Assembly (NCBI GenBank): GCA_002450035.1
Contig: DJYF01000043.1
Span: 1-64,000 of the forward strand
Direction: 5' to 3'
DNA: 64,000 bases
Origin: Caryophanales bacterium UBA6985
Lineage (GTDB): Bacteria; Bacillota_I; Bacilli_A; RF39; UBA660
Shown here: positions 35,261 through 44,058 of the stretch, piece by piece
Position numbering within the stretch: the first letter of the stretch is position 1
Layout: the number at the start of each line of letters is the position of its first letter
The notes under the pieces: model-generated
Told to the model about the DNA's origin: nothing
The model's database searches: none
Seen by the model: only the letters and a program-made list of their open reading frames with translations
Position numbers and translations under genes: made by a program

Positions 35261-35881
35261 ATGAAAAAGAATATAAGTAGACTTTTATCATTTCTTTTAG
35301 GAATGTTTATTTTTATTCCTAACACTTTTGCTAAGACATTAGCAGAAACTTCATATAAATCAGCAAAAGAAATAGAAGCAATAAATAATTATAAAGGAAC
35401 TATCACCTTTGGAGACATCTTTGTTTATTTACTTGTAATCATTTTAATAGGCATATATATTTATTATTTATTAAAGTGTAAGAATAATAGTATTAGATTA
35501 AAGTCACTTATTATTCCAATTAGTAGTCTTTTTACTATATTTATTCAAACATCAGTATATTCATATACTAAATATAAAGTACTAACATGTTTAATTGTTA
35601 TAACTCTTTTAATATTATTAGAACTATTCTTAATTATTTATAATAAGTATTCTTTGAAGAAAAATATACCTGAGATGAATCCTAAGCATTTATCTATATA
35701 CATATATATAATAGATATATTCTTAATCCTAGTATCATTTATCAAGTCAATTGGAACTATCTTTAAAGTAATTGGTATAATAGAACTATTACTATTTAGT
35801 TTAATATACTCATATAATAATAAGAGATTTAATAAGATATATAAAAGAAAGGTGAAGATGGTGATGCTAGATGAAGAATAA
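35261..35881 (+). CDS. Multi-pass membrane protein of unknown function
   Basis: 206 residues. A signal-peptide-like N-terminus (ending TFAK) is followed by a short outside segment and about five hydrophobic helices, with few charged residues until the Lys-rich end. Not recognised. GGTGAT precedes the ATG. It overlaps the next gene by 11 bases, which also encodes a membrane protein with a similar N-terminal signal, so they probably form a complex. Confidence 0.7.
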   Translation: MKKNISRLLSFLLGMFIFIPNTFAKTLAETSYKSAKEIEAINNYKGTITFGDIFVYLLVIILIGIYIYYLLKCKNNSIRLKSLIIPISSLFTIFIQTSVYSYTKYKVLTCLIVITLLILLELFLIIYNKYSLKKNIPEMNPKHLSIYIYIIDIFLILVSFIKSIGTIFKVIGIIELLLFSLIYSYNNKRFNKIYKRKVKMVMLDEE

Positions 35882-36845
35882 ACTAAGAACATTACTTACA
35901 CTTCTCATTCTTTATATACCAAATGTATATGCTAAACCATTAACATCCTCATGGTTTTTAAATGTCTTATTCTTTATAGTTATAAGTGTTATTCTTTTAG
36001 TAGTTGCGTATTTTATAAATAAAAGAAAAAATATAACTTATAAAGATTTAACATTTAAGAATAAATACTTACTAATAGAATCAATTATTTATTTAGTAGT
36101 ATTTTTGGCAGTTGATATATGTGAATTTGTATTAGCACTTAACTTACTTGTAGTTCTTTATTCATATCAAGACTATAACAATAAGAAAATACTAGATAAT
36201 ATTACAGATGATAGACTTATAGTTAAAAAAATAACAGTATTCTTTTTAAAATATTTATTTTTAATATTTATAGTAGATCTTATTTTTAGCTTCTTTGCTG
36301 GTTTTAAAGCAATTGGTATATTCTTTATCTACTTCCTTGTAATTACTTTAATAGTAGCCTTTAAAATAGTAAAGAAGACAAGTGAAGAGGATACATATAA
36401 AGTTAAAACAAAAGAAGAAATAAGTAAGTTACTAGGTAACTATGATGTTAATAAATTATATAAGATGTGTTTTGATGAATATATAACAATTGAGGCTAAT
36501 TTAACAACATACACTATTGATAATGTAAAAACTTATTTAGATGACAATATGTATAATTCTTATAAAGAAGAACAAACAAGTCTTTTAAATAAGAATGAAA
36601 AACATGTTTTAATTAATCCAACATTTGTATCTGGTGGTTTAATAGATTATAAAGTAGTAGGTAACATACAAGAGTTTCAATTAGAAATAGTTTTTAATAC
36701 TATAGAATATACTGTTAATTTAGAAACAGGAACTATTACATCAGGATCAACTACGAGAGTTAAAAAGTATACTTATGTATTTACTTTTAATTATGAAAAT
36801 AACATTTTAAAACTAGTAAACAAAAAGAAATATAAAGAAGAATAA
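35871..36845 (+). CDS. Membrane protein with C-terminal Tim44-like domain (tentative)
   Basis: 324 residues. A signal peptide-like start (ending VYAK) precedes hydrophobic helices up to about residue 165, then a soluble C-terminal domain of ~150 residues. That domain (NKLYKMCFDEYITIEANLTTYT, then a beta-rich stretch ending YVFTFNYENN) resembles Tim44/NTF2-like folds in many membrane-anchored bacterial proteins. The assignment is by pattern only. Translationally coupled to the membrane protein upstream. Confidence 0.65.
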   Translation: MKNKLRTLLTLLILYIPNVYAKPLTSSWFLNVLFFIVISVILLVVAYFINKRKNITYKDLTFKNKYLLIESIIYLVVFLAVDICEFVLALNLLVVLYSYQDYNNKKILDNITDDRLIVKKITVFFLKYLFLIFIVDLIFSFFAGFKAIGIFFIYFLVITLIVAFKIVKKTSEEDTYKVKTKEEISKLLGNYDVNKLYKMCFDEYITIEANLTTYTIDNVKTYLDDNMYNSYKEEQTSLLNKNEKHVLINPTFVSGGLIDYKVVGNIQEFQLEIVFNTIEYTVNLETGTITSGSTTRVKKYTYVFTFNYENNILKLVNKKKYKEE

Positions 36846-36855
36846 AAATTTCGTC

Positions 36856-36883
36856 AAAAGGAGTAAATGATACTCCTTTTTTT
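36856..36883 (+). terminator. Terminator
   Basis: AAAAGGAGTA/TACTCCTTTT hairpin with AATGA loop and T-tract. Confidence 0.88.
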
Positions 36884-36884
36884 A

Positions 36885-36913
36885 TTGAAATATGCACTTT
36901 TAAAATATATAAT
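36885..36913 (+). promoter_or_regulatory. Promoter of helD-like gene
   Basis: TTGAAA, 17 bases, TATAAT (36908-36913). Confidence 0.75.
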
Positions 36914-36940
36914 GAAACTATTGTTGGGAGGTTGATATAA

Positions 36941-38944
36941 ATGGCTATAAGTGCCCAAGAAATGGCATTAGAAGAGAAAAAACTAAAAAACGTAGTTGGT
37001 ATCATTGATGAGCAATTATCATCCGCTGGTTCTAATTTATTTGAAGAAGAGCAAGAATTAAAAGAATTTCAAAAGCTCATGTGGGAATCACAACAAGAAA
37101 TGGACGAAGAAGAACTTGCATCATTTCTTTATGAAAATGAAGGTAAAGTTGATAGACTTGATGAAAAATTAAAAAAATTAAGAAAACTTGTAAAAGTTAA
37201 AGACAAACCTTACTTTGGTTCTATAGTATTTAATCAAGAACCAATTTATATAGGTATTACTTCAGTTAAAAAAGATTTAGATTATCATGTATATGACTGG
37301 AGAGCTCCTATTTCAACAATGTTTTATGATTATGATGAATTAGGAGAAGCACAATATAAAACTCCTGGAGGAATTGAAAGAGGAGTTATAACAAGAAAAA
37401 GACAATATCAAATAGAAGAAGGAAAAATTAAAGAAGTATTTGATACAGGTCTTAACATTCAAGATGATATGTTACAAACAGTATTATCTCAAAGTAAATC
37501 AGATAAGATGCGTAACATAGTTAATACAATACAACAAGAACAAAACCAAGTTATTAGAAATGAAAGAAGTAAAAATATCGTAGTTCAAGGTATAGCAGGA
37601 TCTGGTAAAACATCTGTTGCCCTTCATAGAATTGCCTTTTTACTTTATAGATTTGAAGTATTAACTTCACAAAATGTACTTATCTTTTCTCCAAACCAAG
37701 TATTCTCTGAGTACATTTCAAATGTACTTCCAGACTTAGGAGAAGAAAATACATTACAAACAACATTCCATGAGTTTGCATCCTCATTTATAAGTGAATA
37801 TTACTCAGTAGAACCTTATTCATCTTTTGTTGAACGTTACTACAAAGGTAATAAGCAAGATAATAGTTTAATTAAATTCAAACTATCAGATAAAATGGGA
37901 GAAGCAATAGAAGAGTTTGTTAAATACTATGCAAAAGCATCGAAGTTTGTAAAAGATATAGAACATAAAAATAAAGTTATTCTTGCTGAAGACTTAAATG
38001 ATTTATTACATAATAGATATGCTAATAAACCTTTATTTGAAAGACTTGAACTAATTGGTGAAAAAATAAATAACTCTATGTTCAAGGGTACAAAAATGGA
38101 TTTAAAATCAATTATTTCTAAATTAAAGAAAGCAGCTAACTTTACAACTGATTATAGAAAGATTTATAAAGCTTTCTTTGATTCAGCAATATTTAATAAA
38201 ATGTATAACAATAGTTTTAGTAGAATAGAAAATAATTCAAACCTAAGTGAACATGTGCTTCCTTATGAGGATTCAACTCCTTTTATTTACATGAAATGTT
38301 TACTTGAAGGATATCCTTATAAAGTAGCAATGAAACATGTAGTAATAGATGAAGCTCAAGACTATACATATTCTCAATATAAGATGATTAGAAAAATATT
38401 TAAAAATGCTAATTTTACTATCCTAGGTGATATTAATCAAACAGTTAATCCATTTTATAAATATGATGACTTAAAAGTATTATTAAATCTATTTGAAGAT
38501 GGAGAATATATAGAACTTAATAAAACATATCGTTCTTCACCTGAAATAATAGAATATGCTAATAAGATACTTGGCCTTAAGCATGTAAGTGCAATTAGAA
38601 GAGACCAAAATCTACCAGTTATTAAAAGACCTATAAGTGATCTAAAACACATTGGTAGAGATATTAATTACTTACATAAAAAATATAAAAGTGTTGCAAT
38701 TATTACTAAGAGTATAGATGAAGCAAAAGCTATAGTAAAAGCTTTTGAAAAGAGTTATAAGATTATATCTTTAATAGATATTAATACTGAATCCTTTAAT
38801 ACAGAATTAGTAGTATCTCCTGCATATGGAGTTAAAGGATTAGAGTTTGATGCTTGTGTAATTGTTAATAATTTCTCAAGTGATCCTTATCTATATTATG
38901 TTGCAGTAACACGTGCTCAACATGAGCTAATAGTTTATGAATAG
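36941..38944 (+). CDS. helD: HelD-like RNA polymerase-recycling ATPase (UvrD superfamily)
   Basis: 667 residues. An N-terminal coiled coil (about 1-95) is followed by the HelD-specific segment YDWRAPIS...FYDYDELGEAQYKTPGG...RKRQYQIEEGK, then Walker A GIAGSGKTS (~217-225), Walker B VVIDEAQD near 467 and a C-terminal motif VTRAQHEL. HelD removes stalled RNA polymerase from DNA after transcription. It is shorter than the 774-residue B. subtilis protein. TGGGAGG precedes the ATG. Monocistronic. Confidence 0.88.
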   Translation: MAISAQEMALEEKKLKNVVGIIDEQLSSAGSNLFEEEQELKEFQKLMWESQQEMDEEELASFLYENEGKVDRLDEKLKKLRKLVKVKDKPYFGSIVFNQEPIYIGITSVKKDLDYHVYDWRAPISTMFYDYDELGEAQYKTPGGIERGVITRKRQYQIEEGKIKEVFDTGLNIQDDMLQTVLSQSKSDKMRNIVNTIQQEQNQVIRNERSKNIVVQGIAGSGKTSVALHRIAFLLYRFEVLTSQNVLIFSPNQVFSEYISNVLPDLGEENTLQTTFHEFASSFISEYYSVEPYSSFVERYYKGNKQDNSLIKFKLSDKMGEAIEEFVKYYAKASKFVKDIEHKNKVILAEDLNDLLHNRYANKPLFERLELIGEKINNSMFKGTKMDLKSIISKLKKAANFTTDYRKIYKAFFDSAIFNKMYNNSFSRIENNSNLSEHVLPYEDSTPFIYMKCLLEGYPYKVAMKHVVIDEAQDYTYSQYKMIRKIFKNANFTILGDINQTVNPFYKYDDLKVLLNLFEDGEYIELNKTYRSSPEIIEYANKILGLKHVSAIRRDQNLPVIKRPISDLKHIGRDINYLHKKYKSVAIITKSIDEAKAIVKAFEKSYKIISLIDINTESFNTELVVSPAYGVKGLEFDACVIVNNFSSDPYLYYVAVTRAQHELIVYE

Positions 38945-38972
38945 AAGAGTGATTAAATAATCACTCTTTTTA
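38945..38972 (+). terminator. Terminator after helD
   Basis: AAGAGTGATTA/AATCACTCTT hairpin followed by TTTATT. Confidence 0.85.
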
Positions 38973-38998
38973 TTGGTTATTTCTTATAGAGTAAAGAG

Positions 38999-39025
38999 AT
39001 GGTTTTTAAAGCCGTCTTTTTTATT
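38999..39025 (+). terminator. Second weak terminator
   Basis: AGATGG/CCGTCT stem with one G-U pair and a T-tract after it. It may back up the first terminator. Confidence 0.4.
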
Positions 39026-39044
39026 TATATATTAAATATATAAC

Positions 39045-39073
39045 TTGTTAATTAACCTTATTTCAAGTATAAT
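39045..39073 (+). promoter_or_regulatory. Promoter of yneF-DUF177-rpmF
   Basis: TTGTTA (39045-39050), 17 bases, TATAAT (39068-39073). Confidence 0.7.
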
Positions 39074-39094
39074 ATTCACGAAGGAGTGATTAAT

Positions 39095-39304
39095 ATGTTG
39101 CATGATATTTTAATGGTATTAATTGGATTAATAATTGGTGCTATTGCAGGTTTCTTTATTGCAAGAACACTTATGAAAAAATATATGGAAAAGAACCCAC
39201 CTATTAATGAAAAGATGATTGAAGTAATGATGTCATCTATGGGTAGAAAGCCTAACCAAAAACAAATAAGACAAGTTATGGCTCAAATGAATAGAGTTAA
39301 ATAA
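39095..39304 (+). CDS. yneF: YneF/UPF0154 small membrane protein
   Basis: 69 residues from ATG 39095 behind AAGGAGTGA. One N-terminal helix (LMVLIGLIIGAIAGFFIA) is followed by a basic cytoplasmic tail with the family pattern NPPINEKMIEVMMSSMGRKPNQKQIRQV. Conserved in low-GC Gram-positives; function unknown. Confidence 0.92.
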   Translation: MLHDILMVLIGLIIGAIAGFFIARTLMKKYMEKNPPINEKMIEVMMSSMGRKPNQKQIRQVMAQMNRVK

Positions 39305-39305
39305 T

Positions 39306-39719
39306 ATGAATATAGATATTTATAAGTTTAATGGAAATTCCAAAGTATTTGTTGATCAAGATGTAGTATTTCCAAGCGAATATACTACAGATGATATAAG
39401 TGAATTAAAAAATGTTCATGTATCAGGTTATTTTGATATAGATGAATATGATAATTTAAATTATGATTTCACTATTACAGGTACTATGGTATTAAAAGAT
39501 AGCCTTACATTAGAGGCTGTAGATTATGATTTTGAATCTATATGTGAAGATTCAGCAGGTAATTATGAAAATTATTTAAATAAAACTCGAAATTTACTTG
39601 ATATTTTACCTATTTTATGGGAGAATATTGTTTCGGAAGTTCCTATTCAAGTGAAAAACGAAGGAAGCACATTACAAAAGTTAAGTGGTAATGGATGGGA
39701 ATTTGAAAGTAATGAATAA
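39306..39719 (+). CDS. DUF177/YceD family protein
   Basis: 137 residues. YceD proteins take part in 23S rRNA accumulation and are nearly always encoded just before rpmF, as here. The pattern LDILPILWENIVSEVP near 97-112 and the beta-rich start fit. The usual Cys pair is not obvious. It starts one base after yneF stops, with only a weak ribosome site, so translation is probably coupled. Confidence 0.85.
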   Translation: MNIDIYKFNGNSKVFVDQDVVFPSEYTTDDISELKNVHVSGYFDIDEYDNLNYDFTITGTMVLKDSLTLEAVDYDFESICEDSAGNYENYLNKTRNLLDILPILWENIVSEVPIQVKNEGSTLQKLSGNGWEFESNE

Positions 39720-39744
39720 TTAATTACGAAAGGAGTGAATGAAG

Positions 39745-39930
39745 ATGGCAGTTCCATTTAGAAGAACAAGTAAAACTAAAAAGAGAATGCGTCGTACTCA
39801 TTTAAAGAAAGAATTACCAGGTATTACTACTTGCCCAAATTGTGGTGCAGCAATTAAACCACACAGAGCTTGTACAGTATGTGGTCAATACAAAGGTAAA
39901 GAAGTAATCGCTGTTAAAGACGCTGAATAA
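39745..39930 (+). CDS. rpmF: 50S ribosomal protein L32
   Basis: 61 residues from the ATG giving [17 protein letters not shown], the family's standard N-terminus; an in-frame ATG at 39739 is closer to AAAGGAG and may also be used. The zinc ribbon CPNC...CTVC is intact. It follows DUF177 as in most bacteria. Confidence 0.96.
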   Translation: MAVPFRRTSKTKKRMRRTHLKKELPGITTCPNCGAAIKPHRACTVCGQYKGKEVIAVKDAE

Positions 39931-39945
39931 TCTTTAAAAAGTATT

Positions 39946-39972
39946 AAAACGAGAAGTAATTCTCGTTTTTTT
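39946..39972 (+). terminator. Terminator after rpmF
   Basis: AAAACGAGAA/TTCTCGTTTT hairpin and T-tract. Confidence 0.88.
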
Positions 39973-39999
39973 GTGTAAATATAAATTTTTTTTGATTTT

Positions 40000-40032
40000 G
40001 TAACTTAGTTGTAACTTTTGGTAACTTATAAT
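40000..40032 (+). promoter_or_regulatory. Three GTAACTT direct repeats at the ABC operon promoter
   Basis: GTAACTT occurs at 40000, 40011 and 40021, i.e. with 11- and 10-base spacing (one helical turn). The last repeat runs into a TATAAT -10 (40027-40032). No standard -35 is present. This is the layout of OmpR/PhoB-type response-regulator sites, and such a regulator is encoded downstream at 43408. Confidence 0.7.
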
Positions 40033-40061
40033 GGGTATGTAAAAAGGAGAGAAAAAACAAA

Positions 40062-40733
40062 ATGGAAATTTTAAAAGTTGAAAATTTAACAAAAGTATAT
40101 GGAAAAAATACATCTAAAGTCGTAGCACTTGATAATGTATCATTTACAGTTAATAAGGGTGAGTTTGTAGCTATAGTAGGAGCGTCTGGTTCAGGTAAAT
40201 CAACACTTCTACATTTACTTGGAGGTGTAGATAGACCTACAAGTGGTAAAGTATTTATTGATGGAGAAGACATTTATAATTTAAATGATGATGCTCTAGC
40301 AATATTTAGAAGAAGACAAGTAGGTTTAATTTATCAATTCTATAATTTAATACCTATATTAAATGTAGAAGAAAATATTACATTACCTCTTGCTCTTGAT
40401 AATAGAGAAGTAGATAAGAAAGAACTTAATGATTTAATCGAAACTCTAGGTTTAACTAACAGAAAGAAACACTTACCTAATGAATTATCAGGTGGACAAC
40501 AACAAAGAGTATCAATTGGTAGAGCTTTAATTACAAGACCAACTATAGTTCTTGCAGATGAACCAACTGGTAACTTAGACTCTAAGGCAAGTGATGAAAT
40601 AGTAGCTTTACTTAAGAAAATGAATAAAGAAATGAAACAAACTATTATTATGATCACTCATAACTTAGATATTGCATCTGAAGCAGATAGAATTATTAAA
40701 ATAGAAGATGGACATATAGTTAAGGAGGATTAA
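40062..40733 (+). CDS. ABC transporter ATP-binding protein (MacB/LolD type)
   Basis: 223 residues. Walker A GASGSGKST (~38-46), Q-loop, signature LSGGQQQR, Walker B ILADEPTGNLD and the H-loop ITHN are all intact. It belongs to the MacB/LolD/BceA branch that powers FtsX-type permeases. AAAGGAG lies upstream. The permease gene begins one base after its stop. With the two-component system downstream it looks like an antimicrobial-peptide or envelope-stress module. Confidence 0.95.
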   Translation: MEILKVENLTKVYGKNTSKVVALDNVSFTVNKGEFVAIVGASGSGKSTLLHLLGGVDRPTSGKVFIDGEDIYNLNDDALAIFRRRQVGLIYQFYNLIPILNVEENITLPLALDNREVDKKELNDLIETLGLTNRKKHLPNELSGGQQQRVSIGRALITRPTIVLADEPTGNLDSKASDEIVALLKKMNKEMKQTIIMITHNLDIASEADRIIKIEDGHIVKED

Positions 40734-40734
40734 T

Positions 40735-43353
40735 ATGAACTTACTTAACAGATTAACAATTAAGAATTTAAAATTAAATAAGAAACGTACAATAGTAACT
40801 ATAATTGGTATCATGTTATCTGTTGCACTTTTAACAGTTATGTCTACTGTATATTCAGGTGGAGTTAAGTCTTTAATAGAACTTGAAAAGAACTTACAAG
40901 GAAACTTCCATGTAGCATTCCTTGATGTTCCTATCACGGAAGTTAAAAAAATTGAAAAGAATCAAGGAGTAGAAAGCGTATATTTTTCAAGAAAAATAGG
41001 ATATGCATCTATTCCTTCTAAAAATGATGCCAAACCTTATGCTTATATAGCAGCATTTGATGATGTTTCTATTAAAAACTTATCAATTAATTTACTTGAA
41101 GGAAGATATCCTAAAAATGATTCTGAAATATTAATTCCTTCTCACTTAGAATCAAATGGTAGAGTAAAATACAAAGTAGGAGATACAATTACTCTAAATA
41201 TAGGTAAAAGAGTCTCTACTGAAGATGGTGCCGAGTTAACTCAAGATGATGACTTCTCGGAAGATTCCGAAAAAATAACTGATACACATCCAAAAGAATA
41301 TAAAATTGTTGGTAAGATAGCTAGACCATCAAACAAAGTAGAAAACTTTAGAGCACCTGGTTATACATTTGTAACTTACTATGAAGGTAATAGTACAGAA
41401 GGTAATACTACCATGTACGTATTACTTAATAAATATGGTAGAAAAAATTACTATAAAATAGTTGCAAATATATTAGGTATTGATGAAGTAGCATTCCAAA
41501 AATTATATGAAGGTGACTATGAAAGCACCGAAGAATATGATGCTATCTCAAAAGAAGTCCAGAAAGCTAAATATGAAATATTATTTAACAAATATTTAAT
41601 ATTACTAGAATCTAATCCATTTGATAAAAAATCTTTAGGTGGACTTGCTACATTATTCATGATAGTTGTAATAATTACTATTGTTGCATCAGTATTCTGT
41701 ATAAAGAACTCCTTTGATATATCTGTAACAGAAAAAATTAAACAATATGGTATGTTAAGAAGTGTAGGAGCAACTAAAAAGCAAATTAGAGCAAATGTCT
41801 TTAGAGAAGCAACTATACTTGGATTAATTGGTATTCCTTTAGGTGTAGTTCTTGGATTAGTTGCTGATATTATCTTTACTGCTGTAAGTAATACACTTAT
41901 TGGAAAAATTAATATGCAAGATGGCTTTAAATTATATTTAAGTTTTAGACCAATGTTTATAGCAATTGCTATTATCGCTGGAATTATTACAGTATATTTA
42001 TCAGCACTATCAAGTGCAATTAAATCAGGTAGAATTACACCAATAAAGTCAATTACTAATGCTGATGATATAAAGATCAAAAGAAATAGCATTCGTTCAC
42101 CTAAAATAATTAAAAAGATATTTGGTATAGGTGGAGATATTTCATATAAAAACTTAAAGAGAAGTAGAAAAAAATATAGAACGACAGTTATTTCTATCGT
42201 AGTATCTGTTGCTATATTTATAGCGTTATCTTATTTCATGGTTTCTCTTGTGAATGTAACTAAAGACACTGTTGGAGGGTCTGATTATGATATTCATTAC
42301 ACTACTACAGTTTATAAAGCTCCAACAGCACCAGAAAAGATCCTTAAAACTTTAAAATTAGATGGTATTAAAGAGTATTCAATTAGAAGAGAAAACTCTA
42401 TTAACTTAAGTTTATCTTATGTTGATAAAAAAGTATTATCAGGTCTGTCATATGTACCAACCGATGGTGAAGGAAAACTATATGCTAAAGTTGTTGCTAT
42501 TGGTGAAGATGCTTATAAAAATTATATAAAAACTCTAAATTTAAAATATGAAGATGTTAAGAATAAAGCAATTCTTTATAATTATTTCTCATATACTACA
42601 GAAGATGGTAAGAAACACTTTAAAGAACTTCTTTCTCTTAAAGGAGGAGATAAAGTAGATGTTACAAGTATAGATGATTTAAAGTTTACTTTAGATATAG
42701 AAACCACTACTAAAGAACTTCCTTTAGGTGGTAACTTTGATAATGAAATTGTATTCATTGTATCTGATGAATTATATGATTCAATTAAGTTTGATTCTCA
42801 ATATGAATGGGAAGTATATTTAACTTTAGAAGATAAAAAAGATGCTTCTAAGATTCAAGATGAAATAGATAAAATATTACTTGATGAACAATATAACTTA
42901 ACAAATGTAATAGAACAAAATGAACAAACTGAAAGTGTTGTACTTCTAATTGGTATTACTTTATATGGTTTTATTATTGTAATATCTTTAATTGGTATAA
43001 CTAATATATTTAATACAATTACTACTAACATGGAATTAAGAAGAAGAGAATTTGCAACTTTAAAGTCTGTTGGTATGACTAAAAAAGAATTTAATAGAAT
43101 GGTTAGACTAGAGTCTTTATTCATGGGAGTAAAATCTCTAGTATTTGGTACTATACTAGGATTCTTAATATCATTCTTAATGTATAAAGTATTATACAAA
43201 GATGAAGTAGATGTAGAATTCTTATTCCCTTATAAATCAGTTATAATTGCAAGTATTGCTGTATTTATAGTTATATTTGCAATCATGAGATATTCTATTA
43301 AAAAGATTGAATCTCAAAATATAATTGAAACAATTAGAAATGAGAATATATAA
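40735..43353 (+). CDS. FtsX-like ABC permease with two large external domains
   Basis: 872 residues in two homologous halves. Each half has one helix, an external domain, then three helices: TM near 17-40, external ~41-300, TMs ~305-425; then TM ~475-500, external ~505-735, TMs ~740-860. This 8-helix, duplicated FtsX layout differs from BceB (10 helices, one external domain). It probably acts as a mechanotransmission or lipid/peptide-extruding transporter; substrate unknown. AAGGAGG precedes the ATG. Confidence 0.88.
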   Translation: MNLLNRLTIKNLKLNKKRTIVTIIGIMLSVALLTVMSTVYSGGVKSLIELEKNLQGNFHVAFLDVPITEVKKIEKNQGVESVYFSRKIGYASIPSKNDAKPYAYIAAFDDVSIKNLSINLLEGRYPKNDSEILIPSHLESNGRVKYKVGDTITLNIGKRVSTEDGAELTQDDDFSEDSEKITDTHPKEYKIVGKIARPSNKVENFRAPGYTFVTYYEGNSTEGNTTMYVLLNKYGRKNYYKIVANILGIDEVAFQKLYEGDYESTEEYDAISKEVQKAKYEILFNKYLILLESNPFDKKSLGGLATLFMIVVIITIVASVFCIKNSFDISVTEKIKQYGMLRSVGATKKQIRANVFREATILGLIGIPLGVVLGLVADIIFTAVSNTLIGKINMQDGFKLYLSFRPMFIAIAIIAGIITVYLSALSSAIKSGRITPIKSITNADDIKIKRNSIRSPKIIKKIFGIGGDISYKNLKRSRKKYRTTVISIVVSVAIFIALSYFMVSLVNVTKDTVGGSDYDIHYTTTVYKAPTAPEKILKTLKLDGIKEYSIRRENSINLSLSYVDKKVLSGLSYVPTDGEGKLYAKVVAIGEDAYKNYIKTLNLKYEDVKNKAILYNYFSYTTEDGKKHFKELLSLKGGDKVDVTSIDDLKFTLDIETTTKELPLGGNFDNEIVFIVSDELYDSIKFDSQYEWEVYLTLEDKKDASKIQDEIDKILLDEQYNLTNVIEQNEQTESVVLLIGITLYGFIIVISLIGITNIFNTITTNMELRRREFATLKSVGMTKKEFNRMVRLESLFMGVKSLVFGTILGFLISFLMYKVLYKDEVDVEFLFPYKSVIIASIAVFIVIFAIMRYSIKKIESQNIIETIRNENI

Positions 43354-43380
43354 AAAGAGATTAATTATAATCTCTTTTTT
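43352..43380 (+). terminator. Terminator after ABC permease
   Basis: AAAAAGAGATTA/TAATCTCTTTTT hairpin with T-tract. An extended -10 (TG-T-TATAAT, ending 43388) starts right at its end, so the regulator pair has its own promoter. Confidence 0.85.
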
Positions 43381-43407
43381 GTTATAATTATAGATGAGGT
43401 GATTGTT

Positions 43408-44058
43408 TTGAATATACTACTTATAGAAGACAATGAAATCATTTCTAAAAGTTTAAAATATAATCTAGAACTAAATGACTATAAAGTTGCAATTGCACCT
43501 GATATTATTACTTCTAAAGAATATTTAAATAATAGTATTAATTTAATTATATTAGATTTAAACTTACCTGATGGATCAGGAATTGATCTTTATAAAGATA
43601 CTATTAAGGAGTTATCTATTCCTACAATTATTCTTACAGCTGTAGATGATGAAGACAGTATAGTTGATGCACTTGATTTAGGTGTAGAAGAATATATGAC
43701 TAAACCATTTAGTACTAAAGAACTTCTTGCTCGTATTAAAAGAGTTATTCTAAAGAATACTTCTTCTTCGTTAATAAAAATAGATGATATTTCTTATAAC
43801 GTTGATAAGATGGAAGTGTATGAAAAAGAAAGGCAAATAACTTTATCTTCTCTTGAATTAAAGCTTGTTAACTTACTATTTATGAATATCAATAAAGTAG
43901 TAAGTAGAAATGAAATACTTGATAAGATTTGGGAGTGGACAGGTAATGATGTAGATGATCATACTGTTACAGTATATTTTAAAAGAATAAGAGAAAAGTT
44001 TAATACAGATTTTATTAAAACCGTAAAAGGAATAGGTTATAGAATAGATGAAAAATAG
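43408..44058 (+). CDS. OmpR-family response regulator
   Basis: 216 residues from TTG 43408, chosen because GAGGTGA sits five bases upstream (GTG 43399 overlaps it). The receiver domain has the phosphoacceptor Asp50 (LIILDLNLPDG), with acidic residues at 7-8 and Lys in MTKPF. The C-terminal winged helix ends VKGIGYRI. It overlaps the histidine kinase gene by 11 bases. The repeats at 40000 are its likely target. Confidence 0.95.
   Translation: MNILLIEDNEIISKSLKYNLELNDYKVAIAPDIITSKEYLNNSINLIILDLNLPDGSGIDLYKDTIKELSIPTIILTAVDDEDSIVDALDLGVEEYMTKPFSTKELLARIKRVILKNTSSSLIKIDDISYNVDKMEVYEKERQITLSSLELKLVNLLFMNINKVVSRNEILDKIWEWTGNDVDDHTVTVYFKRIREKFNTDFIKTVKGIGYRIDEK

Noticed and set aside
41517..42092. 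191-codon antisense reading frame
   Set aside because: Lies wholly inside the FtsX-like permease gene; hydrophobic only because it mirrors membrane-helix codons; no start signals.
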